Source of the DNA: Deltaproteobacteria bacterium | Lineage (GTDB): Bacteria > UBA10199 > SPLOWO2-01-44-7 | Assembly: GCA_016203765.1 (NCBI GenBank) | Contig: JACQMB010000030.1 | Coordinates: 1 to 24,736, forward strand | DNA length: 24,736 bases | Direction: 5' to 3' | Shown: one piece after another, positions 7,245 to 13,420 of the stretch | Layout: each line of letters starts with the position of its first letter | Numbering within the stretch: the stretch's first letter is position 1 | The notes under the pieces: model-generated | Seen by the model: only the letters and a program-made list of their open reading frames with translations | Database searches by the model: none | What the model was told of the DNA's origin: nothing | Translations under genes and position numbers: made by a program

Positions 7245-7750
7245 AACGGTGGATTCTTTTTATTTTGGTTGTGGCGCCGGTGGTTTATCTTTTGACCTTT
7301 GGGTTGAGCCGCGATCCGCGGGAACTTCCCTCTGTTTTGATCGGCAAGGAGGCCCCGGCTTTTTCTCTGAAAACACTGGAGAACAAGGAGATAACGTTGG
7401 AGTCCCTGCGCGGCTCGCCGATCGTGATGAATTTTTGGGCCACCTGGTGCGGCCCCTGTCTCTATGAACACGCTATTTTAAAAGAGGCGCGTGAGCGCTT
7501 TGAGAAAGAGGGGGTGAAATTTCTGGGGGTGGTCTATCAAGACCGGCGGGAGCAGGTGGAAGCCTTTTTAAAAGAGATGGGGGAGCCGTTTGTTGTTTTA
7601 TTGGATGAGACGAGCCGGAGTGCGATTGACTTCGGCGTGGGGGGCGTCCCCGAAACATTCTTTATTGATTCGCAAGGTATTGTCCGCAAAAAACTCTCCG
7701 GCGTCCTGTCGCGGGAGTATATCGAAACGGGGATTTCGGAAATGCAGTAG
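7241..7750 (+). CDS. ccmG: Cytochrome c biogenesis thioredoxin-like protein CcmG/DsbE
   Basis: Membrane-anchored periplasmic thiol-disulphide reductase that keeps the haem-attachment cysteines of apocytochromes reduced. It has an N-terminal anchor helix (residues 4-20), a thioredoxin fold, the active site WCGPC (Cys70, Cys73) in NFWATWCGPC, and the cis-proline loop GVPETFFID. Its 169 residues are typical for CcmG. The ATG overlaps the ccmF stop (ATGA), giving translational coupling. The family partner ccmH is not next but about 5.2 kb downstream, beyond the helicase and the opposite-strand conduit operon. Confidence 0.94.
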   Translation: MKRWILFILVVAPVVYLLTFGLSRDPRELPSVLIGKEAPAFSLKTLENKEITLESLRGSPIVMNFWATWCGPCLYEHAILKEARERFEKEGVKFLGVVYQDRREQVEAFLKEMGEPFVVLLDETSRSAIDFGVGGVPETFFIDSQGIVRKKLSGVLSREYIETGISEMQ

Positions 7751-7759
7751 AACTGGTTT

Positions 7760-8947
7760 ATGATGAATCATTTTTCAGCGCTGGGGATCACCCCGCAAAT
7801 TTTAGAGGTTCTGGATCGTCTTCATTTCGAAACACCGACGCCGATCCAGCATCAATCGATACCGCCTTGCCTCGCAGGCAGCGACGTGATCGGCATTGCC
7901 CAGACCGGCACCGGCAAGACATTGGCCTATGCCCTGCCGATGATTCAACGCTTTCAAACCATGCAAGGGCACGGGCTGATTCTTCTTCCGACTCGTGAGT
8001 TGGCGCTTCAAGTGGATGAGGCGATCCGAAAAATTGCAAAACAGTTTGGGATGGGAACGGTTGTTTTAATCGGACAGGAATCGATGGGGCGCCAGTTGGA
8101 GGCCCTCCGGCGCCGGCCCCGTATTTTTGTGGCAACGCCCGGGCGCCTTCTGGACCATCTCCAACGACGAACGCTGTCCCTGCATCACGTCAAAATCTTG
8201 GTTTTGGACGAAGCGGACCGGATGTTGGATATGGGTTTTGCTCCGCAGATCAACCGAATTTTCGGCAGTCTTCCTGGAGAGAGACAGACCCTCCTTTACT
8301 CGGCCACGATGCCTTCGGGAATTGTTCGCATCGCGGCATCTCATATGAAACTGCCGGTTCGGGTGGAAGTGGCTCCTTCGGGCACCGCCCCTGAAAAAGT
8401 GGAGCAGGAAATTATCGTCGTTCACAAAGAATCAAAACAGGCCCTCTTGGAAACGATTCTTCAAGAGCACGCGGGGACAGTGCTTGTTTTCGCGCGCACG
8501 AAACGAGGCGCCAATAAAATCTGCAGAAATCTTTTTCACAAGGGATTTGAATCGGCGGAAATTCATTCCAATCGAACCCAAAGCCAGCGCCAGAAAGCCT
8601 TGGAAGGTTTCAGAAGAGGCCGGCATCGCATCTTGGTTGCGACCGATATTGCTTCGCGGGGACTCGACATCAGCCATATTTCATTGGTCATCAATTATGA
8701 TCTTCCGGACAATTCCGAGGATTATGTCCATCGCATCGGGCGGACCGCCCGCGCCGGCCGTGAAGGCAAAGCCATCTCGTTTGCCACCCCGGATCAGCGA
8801 AACAATATTCGAGGCATTGAAAAATTAATAAGAAAAACGTTAAAGATTGTCTCGAAAAAACCTTTTTCGCTTTCGCCGGAGATCTTTTCCGCAAGACCGG
8901 CGGTGCCTCACCGCCGCGGAAGACATTCATTTTTCAGGAGGCGTTGA
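7760..8947 (+). CDS. rhlE: DEAD-box ATP-dependent RNA helicase (RhlE-like)
   Basis: A 395-residue helicase with the full DEAD-box motif set: Q motif (FETPTPIQHQSIP), Walker A AQTGTGKT, PTRELA, TPGR, DEAD within VLDEADRMLDMGF, SAT, the C-terminal VFARTKRGA, ATDIASRGLD and the arginine-finger motif HRIGRTARAG. MLDMGF after DEAD and a short arginine-rich tail (HRRGRHSFFRRR) point to the RhlE group. It probably remodels structured RNA, for example in ribosome assembly, mRNA turnover or cold adaptation. The start is weakly supported; ATG 7760 is followed directly by a second ATG. It lies 9 bases after ccmG, so it may be read through from the ccm promoter. It converges on the minus-strand operon with a 24-base gap. 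Confidence 0.93.
   Translation: MMNHFSALGITPQILEVLDRLHFETPTPIQHQSIPPCLAGSDVIGIAQTGTGKTLAYALPMIQRFQTMQGHGLILLPTRELALQVDEAIRKIAKQFGMGTVVLIGQESMGRQLEALRRRPRIFVATPGRLLDHLQRRTLSLHHVKILVLDEADRMLDMGFAPQINRIFGSLPGERQTLLYSATMPSGIVRIAASHMKLPVRVEVAPSGTAPEKVEQEIIVVHKESKQALLETILQEHAGTVLVFARTKRGANKICRNLFHKGFESAEIHSNRTQSQRQKALEGFRRGRHRILVATDIASRGLDISHISLVINYDLPDNSEDYVHRIGRTARAGREGKAISFATPDQRNNIRGIEKLIRKTLKIVSKKPFSLSPEIFSARPAVPHRRGRHSFFRRR
8898..8916. repeat. GC-rich hairpin in the 3' end of the helicase gene
   Basis: Perfect 8-base inverted repeat (CGGCGGTG and CACCGCCG, 3-base loop) about 30 bases before the helicase stop. A five-T run follows only after 13 bases, so it is not a canonical intrinsic terminator. 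It may slow polymerase or protect the 3' end where two operons converge, or it may be a chance product of the Arg/Pro codons. Confidence 0.3.
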
Positions 8948-8971
8948 TATCCAAAAACTATCAAGCGAAAT

Positions 8972-9262
8972 TTAGGGGACGCCGTTGGTGCCGTGGCAGG
9001 CGGCACAGCCGGAGATTCCCTCGCTGATGGCTCGGTTGTGAACGGCGACAATATCGGTGATGCCGGTCCGGTCAACCAGATGGATGTTTTCCAAATTGTG
9101 ACAAAGGGTGCATTCGGAATGGCCCCAGCCGGTGGGGTGTTCCGCCTGGGTTAAAACCAGCCCGCCGGAGGTGTTCAAAAGATTCCCAAAATTTTCCCCC
9201 TCGTTGACCGGATTTTCTCCGCAGGCGGCAAGGAGAAGCAAGGCGAGCCAGAGGGCCTTCAT
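8972..9262 (-). CDS. Dihaem lipoprotein cytochrome c (conduit operon)
   Basis: A 96-residue lipoprotein: MKALWLALLLLAACGEN has a type II signal with the lipobox LAAC (acylated Cys15). After a short linker come two haem sites, CTLCH and CAACH, in a small domain ending CHGTNGVP. No other family is recognisable. The ATG overlaps the upstream stop by 4 bases (ATGA); longer in-frame openings upstream are only the shadow of the 7-haem gene. It is the last gene of the four-gene conduit operon. It could be an outer-membrane-anchored relay on either face of the barrel; Geobacter ext-type conduit clusters also contain small lipoprotein cytochromes. The role is inferred from position. Confidence 0.85.
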   Translation of the reverse strand: MKALWLALLLLAACGENPVNEGENFGNLLNTSGGLVLTQAEHPTGWGHSECTLCHNLENIHLVDRTGITDIVAVHNRAISEGISGCAACHGTNGVP

Positions 9263-9810
9263 CGTTTGGAATCCCCCATTCCCGCGTGGCACGTTTGGCA
9301 ATAGGTGACCGTGTGGCAGGCGTCGCATTTCCGTGGATTGGCCCGCGCCTCGATCGAATGAAAGAACCGGAAATTGCGCCGGTGCATTCTTTGCGTCACC
9401 GTGTCGCGCCGCTTGTGGCAGTCGATGCAAAACATCGAATTGGTGTGGCATTGAAAACATCCCTGAATGTTTTGTTTGGCGTAATACTCGTGTTTGGAGA
9501 GCCAGCCCGCCTTGTGGCTGGAAGGCGGTGGGGACTTTCCGATCTGGTGACAGCGCGTGCAGTCCTGTTCCGCCGGCAAGGGGGGATTCGGATTGTTGTG
9601 ACAGGTATGGCACCCCAGCCGGTTTATTTTTTCTTTTTTTTCAAACGATTCCGGATCGGCGTGGCATACTTCGCAGGCAATCCCGGCCGCCTCAAAGAGG
9701 CCGGTGTGCATCTCATGGTCAAAAAGGTCGAAAGGGTGTTTGACCTTTTTTCCCTTGGCCAAGACGGGGCCGGCCAACAATAAAATCAACAAAAAAATTT
9801 TAACCTTCAT
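9259..9810 (-). CDS. Periplasmic heptahaem cytochrome c (conduit operon)
   Basis: A 183-residue precursor with a cleavable signal peptide (MKVKIFLLILLLAGPVLA) and seven CxxCH sites: CEVCH, CHTCH, CTRCH, CFQCH, CIDCH, CDACH and CQTCH. Many extra His residues (HPFDLFDHEMH, HMHRRNFRFFH-type) can supply distal ligands, giving roughly one haem per 25 residues. This density and size resemble the periplasmic cytochromes inserted into the barrel of porin-cytochrome conduits (OmaB/MtrA roles), although sequence identity to those cannot be judged here. I use ATG 9810, which overlaps the upstream barrel gene by 11 bases; a TTG two codons earlier is possible. No clear Shine-Dalgarno is seen, consistent with translational coupling. 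Confidence 0.88.
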   Translation of the reverse strand: MKVKIFLLILLLAGPVLAKGKKVKHPFDLFDHEMHTGLFEAAGIACEVCHADPESFEKKEKINRLGCHTCHNNPNPPLPAEQDCTRCHQIGKSPPPSSHKAGWLSKHEYYAKQNIQGCFQCHTNSMFCIDCHKRRDTVTQRMHRRNFRFFHSIEARANPRKCDACHTVTYCQTCHAGMGDSKR

Positions 9811-11044
9811 GATCAAAGTGATAATCGATGCGAAAAGAGCCCCGCGTCTCTCTTATAAAAACGTTGTTCCGGTTATATTCAAAACCGCCGGAGATGGTCA
9901 GCCCCGCCGCCGCCTCATAACCGATCCATCCCCCGGTGCCGATCGCACTGTCATTGTCGTTGGTGATCTTGTCATAGGTGGTGAAATCGGCCGCGAGGTC
10001 GGCGAAAAATTTCGGGGTGAACTGCTCATGAATCAACCCCCGGACTCCGTGAAGGTCGCCGCCCAAACTTTTTGAAAAGTAATAGGCCGGCTCCAAAAAA
10101 AGGCCGATTTTCTCAAAGGAAATCTGCAAGGCCGCATCGATCCCGTGGCCCCGGCGCGGATTGTTCCCCTGGGCCTCCACGTTGTGATAGGCGTAACTCT
10201 TGACCAAATCCAAAAATTTCGGAATCAGCGTCCAGGTGACGGCCGCGCGGCCTCCCCAGGTCCTCCCGTCGGTGAAAACCCTCTGAATAGTCAGGCGGTC
10301 GGTCTGCCGGCTGATGTTGGAATAACTTCCTTCCAAATTGATGGCCAATCTTCGGGCGGGATAAAGATCGATGCCGGCGGTGCCGAGGTTGACCGCGTTC
10401 CACAACGCGTCGTATTCGAAAGTCCCGTAAAACATCGGCTCGGTCGCAATGGGAAATTGATGGGAAAAATCGGCCCCCACGTAGATTTCATCATTTTGTC
10501 TCCAGTTGGTTTGCTCCATGTCGTTTTTGCGCCAGGCGGCGTGAACGGCGCCGCTGGTCCGGGCCACGTTTTTTAAATTTATCGAGAGGCCGCTCAAGAG
10601 GCCGTCGTTTTTGTTGAAGTCCCCCACCTCCACGCTCCGGGGAATGCCGGAGTAAAGGGCAAAATCGACAAACCCAAAAGGTCCGAAGGTGGTTTGAACC
10701 CCGTCGAGGATCTCCAGGGAAAAACCCTGATTGATCAGCTGGCGTCCCGAATCGATTTTAAAAACATCCGAGGGTTTGAAATAAACGGCGGCCTGATAGA
10801 GATCCTGGTCGTCCAGCTTCCGGTCGAAATCCCTGAAAAAACGGACGTTCGCGGCGCCGCGCAAATTTTGCGGCGTGTTAGCGGCCTCCAGGCCCAGATA
10901 GCCGCTCACCGGAATTTCGTTTTGGCCGCCGGCGTTTTCACGCACCTGACCGAGGGAGGTGGTCGTCAAATGAAATTCGCCCGCGAAAAGGGAGGAAGGA
11001 GCCGCGAGGAAAAAAAAGAATACAATGATTTGGTTTTTTTTCAT
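9800..11044 (-). CDS. Outer-membrane beta-barrel porin (conduit operon)
   Basis: A 414-residue precursor: signal peptide with a poly-Phe core ending LFA-GEF, then a long series of amphipathic strands with aromatic girdles, many Gly/Asn turns and no cysteines or haem sites. The last strand reads GSFRIDYHF, with the usual barrel-closing Phe, followed by four extra residues (DHEG) coded where the next gene overlaps. Set between a multihaem lipoprotein and a periplasmic heptahaem cytochrome, it is the expected barrel of a porin-cytochrome conduit. Its length is nearer the smaller barrels of Geobacter ext clusters than the larger MtrB/OmbB proteins. The start overlaps the preceding stop (ATGA). 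Fold and role are inferred from pattern and context, not homology search. Confidence 0.82.
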   Translation of the reverse strand: MKKNQIIVFFFFLAAPSSLFAGEFHLTTTSLGQVRENAGGQNEIPVSGYLGLEAANTPQNLRGAANVRFFRDFDRKLDDQDLYQAAVYFKPSDVFKIDSGRQLINQGFSLEILDGVQTTFGPFGFVDFALYSGIPRSVEVGDFNKNDGLLSGLSINLKNVARTSGAVHAAWRKNDMEQTNWRQNDEIYVGADFSHQFPIATEPMFYGTFEYDALWNAVNLGTAGIDLYPARRLAINLEGSYSNISRQTDRLTIQRVFTDGRTWGGRAAVTWTLIPKFLDLVKSYAYHNVEAQGNNPRRGHGIDAALQISFEKIGLFLEPAYYFSKSLGGDLHGVRGLIHEQFTPKFFADLAADFTTYDKITNDNDSAIGTGGWIGYEAAAGLTISGGFEYNRNNVFIRETRGSFRIDYHFDHEG

Positions 11045-12909
11045 CTTGGAGGACAGGCCTCCGGTTCGGTGGCCGGATTATAGCAGAAGGGATCCCATTC
11101 CAATTCATCCGAAACGCAAAGCGTCTCCCTCGCGGGACAGGGCGGGGCGGGAGGCGGCGGCGGACAACTCCGATCCGGCGGCGGCGTCAGTTCGGGATTG
11201 TCCGGATTGTGACAGTAGCCGGTGCATAACAGGGCGTTGGGGGCCGTTTGATACGATCGGTAACCGTTGAAATGGCACGAGCCGGCCTCCGATCCGGCGC
11301 AGGTGTGGCGGATGGCGGAGAGATTGAGCGGGTCGTTCGGATTGGCGGGACGGGTTCCACGCGAGTCGGTAAAGAGAGGGCTCCCGCCCGACATCATATA
11401 GAGGATATGCCCCAGGTTTCCGGCCGGCCTCCCGCACTCGTCGACAACGGGAGCCCAGTCCGCCTCTACGCGCCCCGAGTGAAAGGCCGCGTGGGGGTAG
11501 GCAAAGTGACAACGATAGCAGTCCGAGGCCGCGGTCAGCGGCGCGGTGGTGGTGTATGTTCGCTCAAAGGGGATGGGGGCGCCATGGCAAATTTGACAAC
11601 CGGCATCGTCCGAGGCGGAGTTGAAATGCTCAGAATAAAATTTTCCGTGTCCCCGCCCCGAGGACCAGCGAACGCGGTGGGTGATTCCTGCGGCATGGCA
11701 GACGGTGCATTGAACGCCGCCGAGGGAACGGTCGTAGTTGATGCCGTGACATTCGGAACAGGGATTTATCTCTCCACCCTGCATCCTCCGGATGAATGTA
11801 TCCCCGTGAAACCCTTCGGGACGGAGGCCGGCGTTGTTGGTCCGTTGCGGGCTCATCCATTCCGGACGGAGGTGAGGGAAATCGGCGTGACAACTAAAAC
11901 AAGAGGGGGCCGATGGGCCTCCGGCAAAATCGGTCCCGTGGCAGTTGGCGGTGGCACAACTTTGTTTGCCGGTCCCGTAGGCGGCGACGCCATGAGCGGC
12001 CGGTGTTTGCCAACCCGACGGGTGGGGATAGTTGGCATGACATTCAAAACAAGAAACCCCCGCGATCCCGCCGCGAAAATCACTTCCGTGGCAGGCTTGG
12101 CAAGCGGTTGCGTCCCCATCGAGGGTGTCGAGAACGGCGCGGGCGTGTCCTTCAAAATCAGCCCATCCGGCGCCGTGGGGGTAGAGACTGTGGCAGGAGG
12201 TGCAGGAAACTTCCGAGAGACCCCCGCCCAAATCGCTTCCGTGGCATTCGGTGGCGCAAGACCCGGTCCCGTGGTCGAGAATAAAAATTCCGTGCTGAAG
12301 GGGATCGCCCCAGCCCGCGGCGTGCGGATAATTTTCGTGACATTGATAACAACTTACCCCGCTTGATCCCCCCTGAAAGTCATCGCCGTGACAGGCTTGA
12401 CAAATTTCCTTCCCCACTCCTTCCGCGGCCGATCCGTGTTCCGAAGGGGAAGCCCAGCCCGGGCGGTGAGGAAAGACGGAGTGACAGTTTTGACAGGAAA
12501 TTTCCGAAAGGCCGCCCGCAAAATCCTCGCCATGACATTGGGTGGCGCAACTTTCCGTTCCATTTTCTATAACCCATGCCCCGTGATTTTCCCGCTGAAC
12601 CCAATTCTCCGAGTGCGGAAAAAGAGGGTGACAGGAGGCACAAGAGGGAGGCGTGGTGCCGGCGGGCGCGGTTCTTTCGTGACAAGAGAGGCAGACACGG
12701 ATGCCGTTGGCCTGGACCCATAGACCGTGCACTTCCGGGTTCGCCCAATTGTCCGGATGGGGAAAAATCGTCGGCGGAAACGGGCTTTGCGCTCCATCAA
12801 CCGGTCCATCGCCTCCGGGCGGCGGCGCGGGAGGGCCGACCGGTTTTCTTTCCCCACAGGCGGACGCCAAAACAAGGAGAACAAAAAGGGCACACAAGTA
12901 CCTTCCCAT
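11041..12909 (-). CDS. Modular multihaem (about 18 sites) lipoprotein cytochrome c
   Basis: A 622-residue protein with a lipobox at LASAC (Cys18) and a proline-rich linker. Thirteen canonical CxxCH sites are visible. In addition there are three CxxxCH (CATQCH, CATECH, CTGYCH), one CxxxxCH (CATANCH) and one C-x7-CH (537-546), so up to 18 haems. Residues 49-346 form six tandem modules of 48-51 residues, each marked FPH/YPH...W...HG...C-CH...SC-x-x-CH. CxxxxCH...CxxCH pairs are known from a Geobacter repeat family (TIGR01904), which this resembles. The C-terminus (about 571-622) is Pro/Cys-rich with five non-haem cysteines. It is the first gene of the conduit operon and probably the surface-exposed terminal cytochrome (OmcB/ExtA-like role, inferred). 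Its ATG lies very close to the predicted transcription start, so the mRNA may be nearly leaderless. Confidence 0.9.
   Translation of the reverse strand: MGRYLCALFVLLVLASACGERKPVGPPAPPPGGDGPVDGAQSPFPPTIFPHPDNWANPEVHGLWVQANGIRVCLSCHERTAPAGTTPPSCASCHPLFPHSENWVQRENHGAWVIENGTESCATQCHGEDFAGGLSEISCQNCHSVFPHRPGWASPSEHGSAAEGVGKEICQACHGDDFQGGSSGVSCYQCHENYPHAAGWGDPLQHGIFILDHGTGSCATECHGSDLGGGLSEVSCTSCHSLYPHGAGWADFEGHARAVLDTLDGDATACQACHGSDFRGGIAGVSCFECHANYPHPSGWQTPAAHGVAAYGTGKQSCATANCHGTDFAGGPSAPSCFSCHADFPHLRPEWMSPQRTNNAGLRPEGFHGDTFIRRMQGGEINPCSECHGINYDRSLGGVQCTVCHAAGITHRVRWSSGRGHGKFYSEHFNSASDDAGCQICHGAPIPFERTYTTTAPLTAASDCYRCHFAYPHAAFHSGRVEADWAPVVDECGRPAGNLGHILYMMSGGSPLFTDSRGTRPANPNDPLNLSAIRHTCAGSEAGSCHFNGYRSYQTAPNALLCTGYCHNPDNPELTPPPDRSCPPPPPAPPCPARETLCVSDELEWDPFCYNPATEPEACPPR
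11872..12765 (-). repeat. Six tandem dihaem modules coding repeat
   Basis: Seven FPH/YPH landmarks at residues 49, 97, 146, 194, 243, 294 and 344 of the lipoprotein define six modules of 48, 49, 48, 49, 51 and 50 residues (144-153 bases each). The first haem site alternates: CLSCH, CATQCH, CQACH, CATECH, CQACH, CATANCH. This indicates that a two-module (four-haem) unit was duplicated after the basic module. The second site is always CxxCH preceded by Ser. Confidence 0.85.
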
Positions 12910-12917
12910 ACGCCTTT

Positions 12918-12923
12918 AGTATA
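12918..12923 (-). promoter_or_regulatory. Predicted -10 element of the conduit operon
   Basis: TATACT on the minus strand matches five of six -10 consensus bases. Transcription would begin near 12911, two bases before the ATG of the multihaem lipoprotein, so translation would be essentially leaderless. No good -35 is present at 17 bases, as expected for an activator-dependent promoter. Confidence 0.4.
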
Positions 12924-12946
12924 AAGAACCCGCCGGATTTTATACA

Positions 12947-12958
12947 TGATTAAAATCA
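12947..12958 (-). promoter_or_regulatory. CRP/FNR-family-like operator between conduit operon and ccmH
   Basis: TGAT-TAAA-ATCA, a perfect 4+4 palindrome with the FNR-type core. Its centre (12952.5) is 41.5 bases upstream of the start predicted from the TATACT element, the standard class II activator position. It lies in the 85-base divergent region, directly beside a TTGACG (12960-12965) facing ccmH, so it could also influence ccmH. Confidence 0.45.
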
Positions 12959-12994
12959 CTTGACGCCAACCCCGTTCGAGGGCAATTTTAACGC

Positions 12995-13375
12995 ATGCGC
13001 CGCCTGTTTTTGGTCCTGATCTTTTTCTTGCCGGTCCTGACTTTGGCCGCCGTCCCCGGTCAGGATTTGGACAGTCGGGCGAGGACCGTTGCCGACCAGC
13101 TCCGCTGTCCGGTTTGCCGCGGGATCCCCATTGCGGAATCGCCGTCGGAATTGGCCCGCGACATGATGGGGGTGATCCGCCAGAAGTTGGCGGAGGGACA
13201 ATCCGAAGAGGAAATATTGCGATATTTTGAAGACCGCTACGGCGAGTGGATTCTTTTAAAACCGAAAGCAAAAGGGATGAATCTTTTGGTTTGGGGGTTG
13301 CCGGCCCTCCTGTTGGTCGGCGGGGGCATTTTTCTGGCCTTTAAAATTTCCCGCTGGAGCTCCCGCTCCGCCTGA
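12995..13375 (+). CDS. ccmH: Cytochrome c maturation protein CcmH
   Basis: A 126-residue thiol-disulphide protein of System I that handles apocytochrome cysteines together with CcmF and CcmG. It has a signal peptide (residues 1-20), the redox motif LRCPVCRG (Cys38, Cys41), the conserved three-helix domain with ESPSELARDM, EEEILRYFEDRYGEWIL and KPKAKGMNLLVW, and a C-terminal membrane anchor (about 98-116). This is the short CcmH/CycL form; no CcmI-like TPR extension follows. It is separated from ccmF-ccmG by the helicase and the whole opposite-strand conduit operon, and it starts the long plus-strand cluster. No clear Shine-Dalgarno is seen. Confidence 0.93.
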   Translation: MRRLFLVLIFFLPVLTLAAVPGQDLDSRARTVADQLRCPVCRGIPIAESPSELARDMMGVIRQKLAEGQSEEEILRYFEDRYGEWILLKPKAKGMNLLVWGLPALLLVGGGIFLAFKISRWSSRSA

Positions 13376-13420
13376 CCCGCGTCATATCCTTTTCCGAGCC
13401 AACCCCTTATCGTCCGGCGC

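Noticed and set aside
11248..12366. Long plus-strand open frame of 372 codons opposite the multihaem lipoprotein gene
   Set aside because: It mirrors the repeated Cys/Gly/His codons of the real gene, has no recognisable domain or start signal, and its glycine/valine-rich translation is typical of an antisense shadow.
11872..12765. Regular spacing of similar segments suggestive of a CRISPR or minisatellite
   Set aside because: The period is about 147 bases, in frame, and explained by haem-binding protein modules; there are no identical repeats with unique spacers.
12567..13271. Minus-strand frame running through the divergent promoter and ccmH
   Set aside because: It overlaps two well supported genes, is Arg/Pro-rich and has no recognisable features.
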